Origin: Gracilariopsis chorda
Taxonomy: Eukaryota; Rhodophyta; Florideophyceae; Gracilariales; Gracilariaceae
Length of the DNA stretch: 64,000 nucleotides
Direction of reading: 5' to 3'
Assembly (NCBI GenBank): GCA_003194525.1
Contig: NBIV01000127.1
Span: 1 to 64,000, forward strand
Positions within the stretch are counted from its first letter, which is position 1. Each line of letters opens with the position of its first letter. Position numbers and translations under genes: made by a program. The notes beneath the pieces were generated by a model. The model saw only the letters and a program-made list of their open reading frames with translations. It was not told the origin of the DNA and ran no database searches. Shown piece by piece: positions 10,072 to 21,230 of this stretch.

Positions 10072-10491
10072 TTAACATCTGAACGTGACCAACGAGGACA
10101 ACGATGTCCCATCGTCAAAGCTACATCGCATATTCCCACGCTCCGGATAATCGTCCCATGGAACAATATGTTGTCGCGTGTTGCCGTAAATGTAGAACGG
10201 CAGCTCATACTCCGTTCGAATGTAATTCCAATCGATTGAAAACTTGCAAAAAGCGGCCCAAAACCCTGGCTCACACACAATCGAAAAGCCGCCCGCAAAC
10301 TCGTCGGCACACACCGTAGCCCTTTCTCCGAGAATTTGAACCCGTTTTGGCATCCCGGACACAGAAACCGCCGCCATGAATGGAACGCCTAGATTGTTCG
10401 TCTGGCCCTGCGTGCACCATGCCTTGGCTGACAGCATTGCTATTTGACACATAGAGGCAAGTAGAGCGATGCGCTTTCGCTGATTATTCAT
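10072..10491 (-). CDS. Hypothetical secreted protein, 139 aa
   Basis: The frame runs up to 10641, but the ATG at 10491 (MNNQRKRIALLAS) is preferred because it opens a signal peptide: basic n-region, hydrophobic core (about residues 8-22) and a likely cut near residue 25. The mature part has several Cys (TVCADE, IVCEPGF, AAFCKF, MRCSF, TFRC) and aromatic-rich segments such as FSIDWNYIRTEYELPFYIYG, which suggests a small disulphide-bonded extracellular or vacuolar domain. No known family was recognised. It converges on the 9006 gene with 196 bp between the stops. Confidence 0.55.
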   Translation of the reverse strand: MNNQRKRIALLASMCQIAMLSAKAWCTQGQTNNLGVPFMAAVSVSGMPKRVQILGERATVCADEFAGGFSIVCEPGFWAAFCKFSIDWNYIRTEYELPFYIYGNTRQHIVPWDDYPERGNMRCSFDDGTSLSSLVTFRC

Positions 10492-11787
10492 CTTTGGCTG
10501 TGCGCGCCGCGTGTGAGTGCACTGTGTACGTTTTCCGGGCGAGTTTGTCTTCGTTTTGAGATGAGCAGTTGCTCGTCCGTAGCTTGGCAACTGTGTCGCA
10601 GATGGCAACCGAAAGCCAGACGAGCGGCGAACGTGCAACACTGAGTCTTCAACGACAGCTTCATGGCTCGTGGAAATGAAGTGTAACTTCGGTGCTCAAG
10701 TACTACTTGTCACGACACGAGCAGTCCTGCATAAGAGCATCAACGCTGTTTACGTTTCACGCATCCCGCACATGGAGTCGAGTTAAACGCAAAGTCTCCA
10801 AACAATCGTAGAGCGGCTGGCCACGCTACGTACGAAAGCAGCAAAACGGCCTATACCACCTCCACACAATACTCGAGGAGAGTGTCTACGTACACGAGTT
10901 GCCATTCGGTAGATCACTTGGCACTGCTAACATCAAGACTGGGCGCCTCGGCAGTGTCGTATCAACTAATCAGTATGCATTTGGCACCTAGCATGGTTGA
11001 TGATCTTCTATTGGCAAAAAAAGTACCACGAGTGGCACATCCGCTCTGCCAGTGCGATTCCTGAATGTCAGCGCCGCAACCTCCCTTCGTACGTTTCATA
11101 CGCTCTCATCGGGCTGTGAAGCTCAACCACGACTGCGTCATGGTAAACACTATTTGATTCTCTGCATATTGCATCTAGGACGCATTCGTATTTCTTCACT
11201 GGTATAAGGCAATATCGCAGACAAGTGCAGAAATGAATGTTGGTGGATAGAAAACAGGGCAGCGCGCCAAGCAGATGACGGCAGATCTACATGCAGCGGA
11301 TATCGATCATTATGCTCGTGTGCTTCGCTGCGCTGCATGCTTTGCACGAAAGCCTTGTTCTTCTTGCTTATTCCGATTATAGGAATGCCAATACCATGAC
11401 CTAATCTCTGACTCGAAGGCTGAGTTCCGGCAAGCTGATATCCAATCGCTGATCCCTTACTCCCCACTCTTTCTTACCAGCGGGAATCTCTAGCACACCA
11501 CAATGCATTACGGCCAAGATGGCATCGCAACTATTTTCTGCTCGTTACCGAACCTGCACGTGCCCTTAGCGGGACTCGCCAGTACCTTGCAATGATCTCT
11601 CACCACAGCAGGCATCCAGCGCAAAGCGATTTAGCATCGTGGTTCCATATGGGCTACGACAACTTTGATGCCCCGTGACTACATGTGTAACCCAACCGTC
11701 CTCAAATCAGTATGGGGTTGCACTTCCCTATGTTCGTTGGAGTTAGCCTCGTGAAATAGAGGACGACTTACTTTCTTAGACTGAGGT
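10492..11787. other. Intergenic, no gene seen
   Basis: No supported gene. ORFs at 10882 and 11150 are short and show no recognisable content. Confidence 0.55.
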
Positions 11788-13332
11788 TTATTGCTGTTGC
11801 GGGGCGCTAGTGCGTCTACGTCGCGAAGATCCGTAAGTTATCACCACCATGGCCACTATTCCGGCAACAGCCAGCGCACCCACGGCCGTCGATGCTATGA
11901 TAATGATTGTGTTCTTATTTAGCCCAACGTGACTTTCGCCATTCTCTTCTGTAATGGTATTGTCTTCAGGATTACCTGCAGCAGCTTCTTCAACAACTTC
12001 ACCAAACCCTTCGAACGGTTTTATTGCACCACTTGCTGGCTTGACGAAACCAAAAGACGCCCTATTCCCATTCAAACCTTTCATATACCCAACATATCGT
12101 ACTGCTGTCCGTCCATCCTCTTCGGTGAGGGATACAGCGGTCGGTCGTTCCAGTTGCGTCATATTGCTGCCATCTTCCCTGCCGGTAAGGAGAAGTATTC
12201 TACCTGTTGGAGAGATGACTAACAACAGCGCCTGTCGGGCACCGTCCACTGATTCCGTAGACCCGATACAATATGCATTACCATCTGAACCAACTCGGAT
12301 TGATACTCCTTGATCCATCCCTTTCCCGTTAGACATGCCATCGACATAAACGGGGACTTCTGAATAATCGTTCGGTAGCACCGCAAAGATGTGAACAAAC
12401 ATGTCAACGTCACGATCTGGGATCACAAGAGCCTTTCCTGTCATAAACGTGGTAACGGATCGGTCCGCAGCTGGCCGTCCCAAAGCAATATCATTCACCG
12501 TAAACAACGGTTTTGCACCATAGTTAACAAGCATTCGCGGTCCATCATTCAGTTCCAAAGTTGTCGGATCCAGGCGATACATCAATGCCTCACTTCCCCC
12601 ATCTTCCAAATTCCTATTAACAGCTAATACAATCTCGGTAGCATCCTCGTTAACGTCTATAGCTCGCCCAAACTCATCGTTTGCGGTTCCAAACTGAATT
12701 GCAGTTAAGACCTCTCCCGATGCTGCGAGACGAGCCACAATAACATCACCTTTGCCTTGAGAGTTCCCATACAGTGAGCTCGAGGTACCCCCAGTTAGGT
12801 ATACATCACCATTAACAGAATTGATGGCACAACCAAACAACTTCGTGACCCCGTTTGCAGTTCCTACGGTATAGAATAGACTTTCTTTCACTCTAGATTG
12901 TATTGTTTCCGGATTCCCGTTACTTGAAATACCGGAAAAGCGAAGGACGTGTACATCGGATTCGGAGCCTCCTGCTTTTGTTGAAGAAACAATCACGTAC
13001 GCATTATCGAACATTTCATTGACAGCGATGCCGAACGGAGACCCTGAGACAAGTTTGCTCCGTAAACTCCATGCGACTTGTTGAGACTTTGTCACCTTGT
13101 AAAGTACAGGTGTGGACGGAGAATGTTGAGATTCTTGCCGATCGATCACTACAATCGAGTCTCCTCCTTCTAGACTCTCAACCGCAACGGCTCGTTCAGA
13201 CCAAATTTCTTCAGCAAAGGGGTCTTCGAGGACCCATGAGTCCCACTTCACTTCTTCGGTCAAACCCTCCGCGTATGCTACCTGCCAGACGCACGATAAA
13301 GCGAGGAGGAAAATTTGTGGACTCAGCCGCAT
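11788..13332 (-). CDS. SBBP-like beta-propeller type I membrane protein, 514 aa
   Basis: A signal peptide (residues 1-21, ending VAYA) leads a large lumenal or extracellular region of repeated beta units: GDVYLTGGTSSSLYGN..., DVIVARLAASGEVLTAIQFGTANDEFGRAIDVNEDAT, NAYCIGSTESV. These resemble the SBBP (seven-bladed beta-propeller) repeats found mainly in bacteria and some eukaryotes. An acidic stalk follows, then one membrane span (about 474-497) and a short cytosolic tail with RRRR and QQQ. Topology is therefore type I. The protein resembles in design the one at 43184-44923 in this window: same signal peptide, propeller, span and short tail. A cell-surface or endomembrane role is inference; no enzyme motif was seen. 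Single exon. Confidence 0.8.
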   Translation of the reverse strand: MRLSPQIFLLALSCVWQVAYAEGLTEEVKWDSWVLEDPFAEEIWSERAVAVESLEGGDSIVVIDRQESQHSPSTPVLYKVTKSQQVAWSLRSKLVSGSPFGIAVNEMFDNAYVIVSSTKAGGSESDVHVLRFSGISSNGNPETIQSRVKESLFYTVGTANGVTKLFGCAINSVNGDVYLTGGTSSSLYGNSQGKGDVIVARLAASGEVLTAIQFGTANDEFGRAIDVNEDATEIVLAVNRNLEDGGSEALMYRLDPTTLELNDGPRMLVNYGAKPLFTVNDIALGRPAADRSVTTFMTGKALVIPDRDVDMFVHIFAVLPNDYSEVPVYVDGMSNGKGMDQGVSIRVGSDGNAYCIGSTESVDGARQALLLVISPTGRILLLTGREDGSNMTQLERPTAVSLTEEDGRTAVRYVGYMKGLNGNRASFGFVKPASGAIKPFEGFGEVVEEAAAGNPEDNTITEENGESHVGLNKNTIIIIASTAVGALAVAGIVAMVVITYGSSRRRRTSAPQQQ

Positions 13333-16300
13333 TGAGATTAATCAGAGATCGTTGCAAATGGCTAGCTGGGAGCAGACTATACGAATGCGAAAACCAAGTG
13401 CTGTGATTGTACTGAGCATTGGTACGACAGAACGTGAGAAACAGAAGCTAATGAGTAAAACCTTACCATAGCGAAACAAAACACGATTTCTCTCCTGACC
13501 GTACACCATAGTTCAATATTTGGGTTCACTTACGCTGTTTGCTGAGACGCACCATGTGTGATCATAACCATCAACAACAATAGAGAGAGTTAAATTTCTT
13601 TATGCCAAGAGGAACAACAAGATAACATTTGCCAGCAGATTTTGTCTCTCTCGCAGCATGGGGTCTGACACCGAACTCGTTCGAAAACATCAAATGAGGG
13701 AAAGAATCACTCAACACCATTGCAAAAGAAGAGCAAGTCCGATAGATTTCATGCGTAAAGCTATCATTCCAGATACATGACGTATGCAAACAGCACAGAT
13801 GTTGATAATTTCCTTTAAGATGGGTGCAATTTCTCTCTCCTTCTCTCTCTCTTTATGGGTTCCTATGTATAATTCCTACAATGCGCATATAGTTTCCGTT
13901 CAAAGAAACGTTCTCTCAACAGGTTGACCAACACTTTCACAAGCCATCGTCTGTGCAAGTTCTAAAACTCCCCAGGTTTAAACCTTTCAGTTTCCGCGCT
14001 TGGAAATTGCCCATTTCGACACGACTGCTTTCCCCTAGTCAGACAAAGCAAAACAATCGGAGTGAGCTTAGATAGCGATCAAGTAGAGCGTATGTTTTGC
14101 TAGCAATTTCTAACCCTTTAGCCTTGGCTAATCTTTAAGCGAGAGCTGAAGCACAAAAGCATTGGCGTGAATGTAATCAATCCCAACTTGAGACCAAGGA
14201 CGTCTTCTGCGTGTCATAATCAAAACGACTACTAGGCCACATGTCGGGTGTGAACTGATGATAGTCGCAGCTGGTACACGTATATCAACCACCACACTGC
14301 GAATACGGAAGTGCAAAGAAACCTAAGGAAACACACGTGGGTTAGGCTATCAATAGTATTGGAGAGTAAACCGGTAGCCTTGTACCCCCGGTAGCCTTGA
14401 TCATAACCCGTTCCCAGGCACAGTAGCTCTATCGTGCCGTATGGTGGTGATTTTTGCGATGAATTTCAACCAATCAGGATTGCAGCAGACCTGGGTCTCG
14501 TGATGCTTACAGCAATATGATTCAGCTGATCCGAAGTCAACACGTGAACCGAGCGAGCGGTCCGCCGCCGGGAATGGATTGGCAAGAATACCCACGGTCG
14601 TACCGGCGATCTGCAAGCATGTTTGTTCCGGCGCTGCGACAAAAAGTGTCTCTTCAAGTGAGCGATCTTCAGTTTCCAGCCGACTCCTGTTTGAACTAAA
14701 CGTTCAGCCATGTAGCAGAGGTCATGAAACAGACATAGAGCGATCATACTATTCAAGCCCAACGCTACGGTCAATGAGTGCAGTGGAAGTGCTTCCTCGA
14801 TGAGAGCTTTCTATGAATCCAAACAGTACGTGAAACTTTCTTCCTTTGGTTGGAGATGAATCGAAGTGACGAACCCTGCTAATCATAGGAAGTGCCGTCT
14901 GAAGCACGTGGCACTCAGCGAAGCTGGAGCCTGCGGCGGTTGAGCGATTGGCGTCATGTCGTTGATAGTCTTTGGATGGTCTGCATGACCCCAAGGTTCC
15001 TGTTGTGGTTGATCCGCGCGCGTTTGTACCGTCGTGATTAATGTAGCACCACCAACTGATCCTTTCATCAAGTTTACGTTTCGTCTTTGAATGTGGTTTC
15101 GGTTCTAACTCTTACTTCCATTCTCTATTCGAACTTCTAGGGATCTGATGCTTTTGCTCTACCGGCTGGACGAGATTCCGTCATTCTTTGGCCATCATGG
15201 GTACTGGATTTGAAGCATGAACATCTAAATCGGTATGTCAAGTTGAAACCCAGACAGGTTTGTGATGATACCTGGATTTCATGCGTGTCATATGAATTCC
15301 TTCCCTCACAGTTTGGCCTATCGCGGATTGTCTCGTTCTGAGATGTCAGTGGGAGGCCCTCTCTGTAGAGGAAGCCAGACTGTTTATTTCCAATCATCTG
15401 AAACTTCCGAGCATTGATCTGAGTTCTTCCCTGTATTACTGACTTGAAATTCAGTCGTGACTTCCCTACTCCGAACATCGAAGACGTTGATGCATGCGCC
15501 GAGGGCAGTTGAGTACGAAGTATTCGACCCCTCTGGCACATGACAGGACCATTTTTGGCAGAACTGCAGGTTTTGAGTTTTACAGGGACAAAGGGATCAG
15601 TACACCATCTGACAGTAGTACAAGGATTCTGAGAAGCTAGAGGAGCTTAATATGAATCAACATGTGGAGGATTAGATTGCTATCCCTTTACATGCAGTGT
15701 GGCGTTTCCGGCATCACGCTTTCGACGAGTGAACAACTGCTGTGTGATCGATTACTCAGCGGTCCTTGGTAATTTCACCGTGCGATGAGTGAATACAGAT
15801 CGGGAGAAACAAGATAACAAAATGGGTCTCTTAGTAGTCCGATAAGCGTTTATCACATGCAGATTTCTGGGTCACTCGAAAGTAGATTGGTCTCTAGCCT
15901 TCCCCACCGAATTTTGCTCGCCCATGCCTCAAATCTAAACTCGAGTTTCGTCATAACTCGTACGAGAGATCACATTTTATCATGAGCTCAGAAGTGTTCA
16001 ACTTCTTGTTGGAACCGCGATGACAATTTGGAAAGCGAAGTGGTTCAGGAACTGATTCTCGCTCCTCGACTTCGAGATCGAGCATCAGCTTCAGAGCCGC
16101 TTCGAAGTGATTCCTTGTTCCTTGACGACAGCAGCTTTGCCTGCCCAATGAAGTGCTCAAATTACTCGTGCTAGATTATCATAATCAGGCCGCTGGGTGG
16201 CCAAGTGAGTAACCGCAGAGACATGCCTCAGTTACAGACAACGGTCAATTTTTGGCGAACACTAGCTTCCCAGACGCAGTTTTTGGTAATGACATTTCAC

Positions 16301-17135
16301 TGAGTTCTTTCAGTCAATGCAGCTAGGCTTACCTGCCAGGACGTTGCAAACCGCCTGTTTGTAGCTCGTCGTGAGAAAATCAATGAAGCACCTGATATTA
16401 CTCGAACGGAGAAGGCATTCTTCGCGATGAGTTCATATCTGAGTAGAGCCCCTTCAATGAAGGCCCCGACGCGTTTGGTGGTTTAAGTATACGAGTATAT
16501 AACAAATACGTTAACTGTCCTCGACTGCTCCACGTAATGCACTTGTTTTACGAACTCACAGGAATTAAGCAACACTTGGAATTTGTAGGTCGTTCCACCT
16601 ATGTCACAAGAAACATTAATCGCACGCGTATCTTTGACAGTGAGGTAGGGCTGTCTTGCCGCTATAAGTCGACATAGAAGTTCTGGTATGTGTTCTGAAC
16701 ATATTCGTATCGTACGGTCGACCTCCGGATCTGTCCGTGCAATTCTTAGCGTTGATGCACATTGTACCCTTGGTACGATGTGGTAAAGGTACAACGGTAC
16801 CCTCTGGTACCGTTGGTAACCAGGATGTCTGCTGCTAGTCAAGAGCTCAAGCACTGTTGAAAGGATTATTTCCTTTTGAATTACAATCAGCCCAGCTCCG
16901 TGATCATGGAACTATAATTTCGGACACTGTCGGCTTCTTTAAAGATATCCTCATTTGTTTTCTGTCTCCTTTTCTTGGATTTCTAGGGACGGAATTAAGC
17001 ACGGTTCGGAAACAGCACCTGCCATTGAATAGCGAAGCCTACAAGCAAGCTTGTCGACGGATCCCGTGCGCTGAGAGGCCAGTCTCGAAAAAGTGTGAAC
17101 TATCATAGTCAGCCTGTAGTTCACAAGATTGAAAT
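13333..17135. other. Intergenic, 3.8 kb, no gene supported
   Basis: No intact gene. It holds a CT-rich run (about 13833-13854), a copy of the TAACCCTTT motif (14111), a direct repeat of CCGGTAGCCTTG (14371 and 14388) and a small GGTACC-based hairpin (16792-16815). Several minus ORFs (14466, 15137, 16483) have no recognisable domain. An eroded mobile element is possible but not shown. Confidence 0.5.
16792..16815. repeat. 10-bp inverted repeat around GGTACC
   Basis: Arms CAACGGTACC (16792-16801) and GGTACCGTTG (16806-16815) with a 4-nt spacer. A second small palindrome, GTACCCTTGGTAC, lies about 25 bp upstream. Both share the TACCCTTGG core seen in the hairpin at 19458. Confidence 0.8.
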
Positions 17136-17741
17136 ATGCCGAACGTGACTGCATCTTCGATGCGAAGAGAAAGAGTGCTCGCTTTTATTGTCAGCGTGTT
17201 TCTCTGTTCGGTTATGAGCTCAAGCTTCAGTCTACTGGCAAAGAAGAATGATCGGAAATTAGCACTACGCAACGTCCTTAATCACGTGAAGACCGCCGAA
17301 CCAAGTCATGTGGTTGCTACAGCAACCAGACTCAGTAGTTCAGTGAATGAATCAAATTCCATACAACAAGCTGAAGATGCGAGAGATATTCGAGAAATTG
17401 TGACGGCGGAAGGCGTGAGAGCGAACTTCTCTCTCGAAAACTCAGTACAACGTCTGAAAGGAAGTCAATTTCACTCATCGAAGACTGAAAATATAATCCC
17501 TGGAGCCATCCTAGCACTCGGCGCAGCTATGGCATGCGCTCTAAGTGCAGTTGGAGCTCTCGCCGTAATACGAGGGCCACGAACAGAGGATAGAACCCGG
17601 TACCTGGAAGAAATGAGAGAATACCATCGGCTTTCAAGTGAAGAAGAGGACACTTTTGAAGATCCCGCTGCAGACTATCCACTGCAGACTAGCCTGACAA
17701 GAGATGAGATTGACGAGATTAAACCGGAAGACGCTGTTTGA
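17136..17741 (+). CDS. Hypothetical type I membrane protein, 201 aa
   Basis: Unrecognised. Residues 10-34 form an N-terminal hydrophobic segment after RRER, either a signal peptide or an anchor. The central part (about 35-118) has possible N-glycosylation sites (NES at 71, NFS at 97). A strong membrane span (about 119-146, small-residue-rich IIPGAILALGAAMACALSAV) is followed by an acidic cytosolic tail with EEEDTFEDPAADYP. The design matches a small type I membrane protein with a lumenal domain. The ATG is the first in the frame. No homologous family is known to me. Confidence 0.55.
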   Translation: MPNVTASSMRRERVLAFIVSVFLCSVMSSSFSLLAKKNDRKLALRNVLNHVKTAEPSHVVATATRLSSSVNESNSIQQAEDARDIREIVTAEGVRANFSLENSVQRLKGSQFHSSKTENIIPGAILALGAAMACALSAVGALAVIRGPRTEDRTRYLEEMREYHRLSSEEEDTFEDPAADYPLQTSLTRDEIDEIKPEDAV

Positions 17742-19363
17742 GTGGTGAGAGAGCTTGTCAACTGAAGAAGATCTGTACGACACTTGATCAAAAACAATCC
17801 TGCAATCGATTAGTACTCTTCTACCTTCGTGTCTGGCCAACTGTACGACCCAACACAGAACTGCATTGTTGAGTACCTTCCCGCAGATCATGTCACGTAA
17901 GAGCACGACTACCATGAGTTGGGATGCCAAAGAAGACAAAGATGTCAAAGTCGAAGGCAAGTCTAAAACGTATCGCTGGTTCAGAAAAGAGAGGTTTTGT
18001 AAAGATGTGTGTTCTTCTGATTTCAGGGTAAAGGCGCCCGAGATTGCTCGTATGCGTCGCAACTCCTTCCACTGGTTTGTGGGCAGCAACTGGGGCACCG
18101 ACGTTATCTAACAAACTGCCCATCTCCAGTGTTCTTGTCACCTAACGTGCAGTTCTAGCCAGCTCCAATTCAACACCAGTGCCAGTGCCGTACTTCGTGT
18201 TTCCCACGAAGGTTGGCAGAGTGCAACATAAAGAGTTAACTTTTGACTCATACGTCATAGGAGTCCTCAACTCTGGTTATGATGTTGCCCAGATTCCGCA
18301 GAGTACCCAACTCTGGATTCATTTACCTTCGCTTTTCCTTCCACGGTCTACGAGAAAGACAGACCCACATCAATTAGACGGATCTGCTTGAGATCAATGT
18401 GAACTGTGGAACAAACGGTTGCATAAAAGTTCGAACACTGTGCGACTGTGCGGTCTGCAATAAGGCGCTACAATGAAAGTATTACGATTGGCAGATGGTT
18501 CTCTACTCTGAGTGTTGTGTTCACAACAAGCAAGCATTACCCTCGAGCTTATGTCACCTTGTCGGTGTTAGGGGGCCCATCGATTTCAAGAACGCTTCCA
18601 AGGAGGTAGGAAAGTAGGTGGTTGAGGCTGAGCTGTCGTACAAAGGAAGGCTTAACCCTTTCCTCGCCCATACCTGTATTGTCTTGCATTTGTCGAAAGT
18701 TGCCCGACTACGATGAAAACTCACGCTGTAAAACGCATGTGGTTACCGCCGGCTTAGATACAGTGCATTAGTCCGCCCTTCATGATTCGCATCAGAGGGA
18801 AGGAAAGCTGACCCATAACTAGAGTTGCTTTCGGACATTATGGTTCGAAGCAGACACTAGTTGATGGAGTTAGTACGTCGAGGTCGGCATCAGTCGTCGT
18901 CCGCCCTCACCAAGCACCTAACCATAGCTGATGGGGTTGACATGTTACTTCACGACAACCGCAATGACAGCAGCATTAAGTACTTTGGGAAACGTTAGAC
19001 ACTGTGGTTCGCTTCGAGACAATTCCAGAAGCTACAATGCTTCTGGAAAACTGCCTGCATGAATATCGACGGTAATGGTACTCGGACGAAAATTACAATC
19101 TCTAGCATTGAAAACTGAGTGGAAAAGAAACTTAAAGCACGGTTTGTGCATGCTACAAACACAGGGAGCAGCGTGTAAAGTCTCGAATGGATGTTGTTTG
19201 CGAGTTGCATGGGAGCTTAAGCGAGAGCGACGTAGAACCAAAGGAGCTCAAATGTATGAACCAAGATACGTTGCAAGTGCTGAGTGCATCCCTTTACCTT
19301 ACCGTTCACAGATACGGAGGTATCCATCTTGTTGTGTGACAGAATGTACGAGCCAAAATGTAG

Positions 19364-19364
<1 letters not shown>

Positions 19365-19416
<52 letters not shown>
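19365..19416. repeat. (TG)n microsatellite, 26 units
   Basis: Uninterrupted TG dinucleotide run of about 52 nt. Confidence 0.95.
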
Positions 19417-19418
<2 letters not shown>

Positions 19419-19457
19419 GACTTGTCTTTTTCAAATGTTGGAAGGGTGTGGAACCAG

Positions 19458-19512
19458 ATATACATGTACCCTTGGTAGTAGGATTATCGTACTACCAAGG
19501 GTACATGTATAT
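19458..19512. repeat. Perfect 23-bp inverted repeat (hairpin)
   Basis: Left arm 19458-19480 starts ATATACATGTACCCTTGG; right arm 19490-19512 is its exact reverse complement; loop is 9 nt (GGATTATCG). It lies about 40 bp after the TG microsatellite. It could be a terminator-like RNA hairpin, a folded mini-element or a precursor-like stem; nothing in the sequence decides between these. Confidence 0.9.
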
Positions 19513-20717
19513 TCTACTAGGATAATGTAACCTTTCGACTTTGTCCTCTGCGCTGCTGTACCCTTGTAGATACAGCGCAAAAAAGATTTGTAGGAACAAA
19601 CGCTTTTGAGAAATTAAGCACCATGGTGATGGAGGAGGATGGAGCAGATGATGCATCTCGTGATAGTTTTGGTTGTGATCGTGACGTGTGGCTGACTGCT
19701 TATGGTTGTGAGTGTTGACACGTTTGGCGGAGGTTGCTAATGCGGGGAACAGGATATCCCGAGACATTGGTATGATAAAAGATTCTGCGGTGACTTCTTG
19801 AGTGTTTGAAAGGGGGCACAACTATAAGGTGTGATGCACGCCGACAGAGTGGGATTGTGAGTACGGCGGGGTGTGAGCTTGTGCCCAAACTTTCTCGCGA
19901 ACAGTTCGCCGACGCAGGGATACCAGTGGAGGTAAAGAATGAACGCTTTAGGTTCAGCAGGGATAAATTGTTAATTGTTCAGTTTCAGACTATACACAGC
20001 GCTGGAAGGTGGGCGACATGCTGACTGCCGAGGGAAAGGCTAACGTTTTAACGTTTACGGCCGTACTCAAGGGAGAGAGACGTGTGTTAGTCTATTGCTT
20101 GAAGCGGGGTTGTGACCTTTAGTGTGCGGCGGGAATGATTTCTGCTCTCTGCCGCCATTAATGACGAGAAGTAGGACGGGTGGAGGGTTGGAGAAGGGTG
20201 CAAGTCCGGTAAGCTCTTTCACCGGTTGAACGTCTCCGCTGCGCAACTTGACAAGTGCAAGCAAGATGCTACACGTGCCGACCGAAACAGCCGAGAGCAG
20301 GGCGCTGGTGAGCAGTTTCATTTCCGGAGCAGTTTTGAGACCCAAAACATCAACGAAAAAAAGCAAAATGGCCGGTGCCAATCTCTCGTGCCCCGTGGGA
20401 ACCGATCACGTGCCATCCTGGCACACGCTACATATGACGCCCGCTTGAGCCTCGCGTGCGCCGCTTCGCGCGAGCGGAGGCCAACCCCCCCGCCCTGCCT
20501 GCTTCCGCACTTAGAGCCGTCCCCTTCTCGCTCACGCCCGCCCACGCTTCCATCACCCCCGCTCCCCCGCCCTCCCTTCCCCCGCAGTTCATGAGTTTCT
20601 CGCCCTGGCCCCGCTTTCTTTCTTTTCCAGCACATAGCGCTTCGCCTCTGCGTATCTCCGCTTCCGCCCTCACCCTGCCTCCCCACACCACCTCCGTCGC
20701 GTCCCTACCGCCTATCG

Positions 20718-21230
20718 ATGGCTGTCCCAGTTCGACGCCCGTCGTGGAGATGCGATGCTGTCGTCGCTTTGCTTATCGCTCTGCTCTTCGTCGTCACCGC
20801 TCCCGCCCTTCTTCTGCGCCACCGCACCATCAGAGACTACCTTAGCGGCGAAGTTGCAGCCGCAATGCGAGTGGCCCCACATCTTTCGAGCAGCGCGCAC
20901 AAATCCGACGACGAATCCACTCTGCCAGAGCTCACGCAGAGACAACGGATACGTCACATATTGCAACGACTGTCCCGATTCGAAGGTTCGGGCCGCCCCT
21001 CCGTACGTGTCGTCCATGCCGCTGTGTCCATGATCGGCGTGCTTGGCATGTTTTCCGCCATCGTGGGCGCCATCGTTGGACCCTGGGTTGCGGACACTGC
21101 GGACGACACCATTGATGAAGATCGCTTCTCCTACTGGGTTAGAGAGGACGACGACGAAGACGACGAGCGCTGTTGCGGTGTCTTGAGAGAAGAGCGCTAC
21201 TGGTTGGTCAGGTTATTGGACTTGCCCTGA
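20718..21230 (+). CDS. Hypothetical two-span membrane protein, 170 aa
   Basis: Unrecognised. A basic start (MAVPVRRPSWR) leads into membrane span 1 (about 12-33). A soluble middle follows with TLPELTQRQRIRHILQRL (helix-like), then span 2 (about 98-124), which is rich in Gly and Ala and ends in GPWVADT. A strongly acidic patch (DDDEDDE, about 147-153) sits before a double Cys and a short C-terminus. The upstream DNA (20480-20717) is C/T-rich like the leaders of other genes here, which supports this start. Organelle or endomembrane localisation is open. Confidence 0.5.
   Translation: MAVPVRRPSWRCDAVVALLIALLFVVTAPALLLRHRTIRDYLSGEVAAAMRVAPHLSSSAHKSDDESTLPELTQRQRIRHILQRLSRFEGSGRPSVRVVHAAVSMIGVLGMFSAIVGAIVGPWVADTADDTIDEDRFSYWVREDDDEDDERCCGVLREERYWLVRLLDLP

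Larger units (their letters stand above)
17742..20717. other. Intergenic, no gene supported; TG repeat and hairpin
   Basis: No supported gene. It contains the (TG)26 microsatellite, the 23-bp hairpin at 19458-19512, a TTAACCCTTT copy (18652) and, from about 20480, a pyrimidine-rich leader in front of the 20718 gene. ORFs at 17866, 17893(-) and 19806 have no recognisable content. Confidence 0.5.

Noticed and set aside
15137..16500. Possible eroded retroelement polymerase or integrase
   Set aside because: A weak YHNQAAG-like stretch near 16170 suggested an integrase zinc region, but the second His and the Cys pair could not be found and no frame is maintained.
17866..18141. Overlapping ORFs on both strands
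   Set aside because: No recognisable family; no leader or start context to choose between them.
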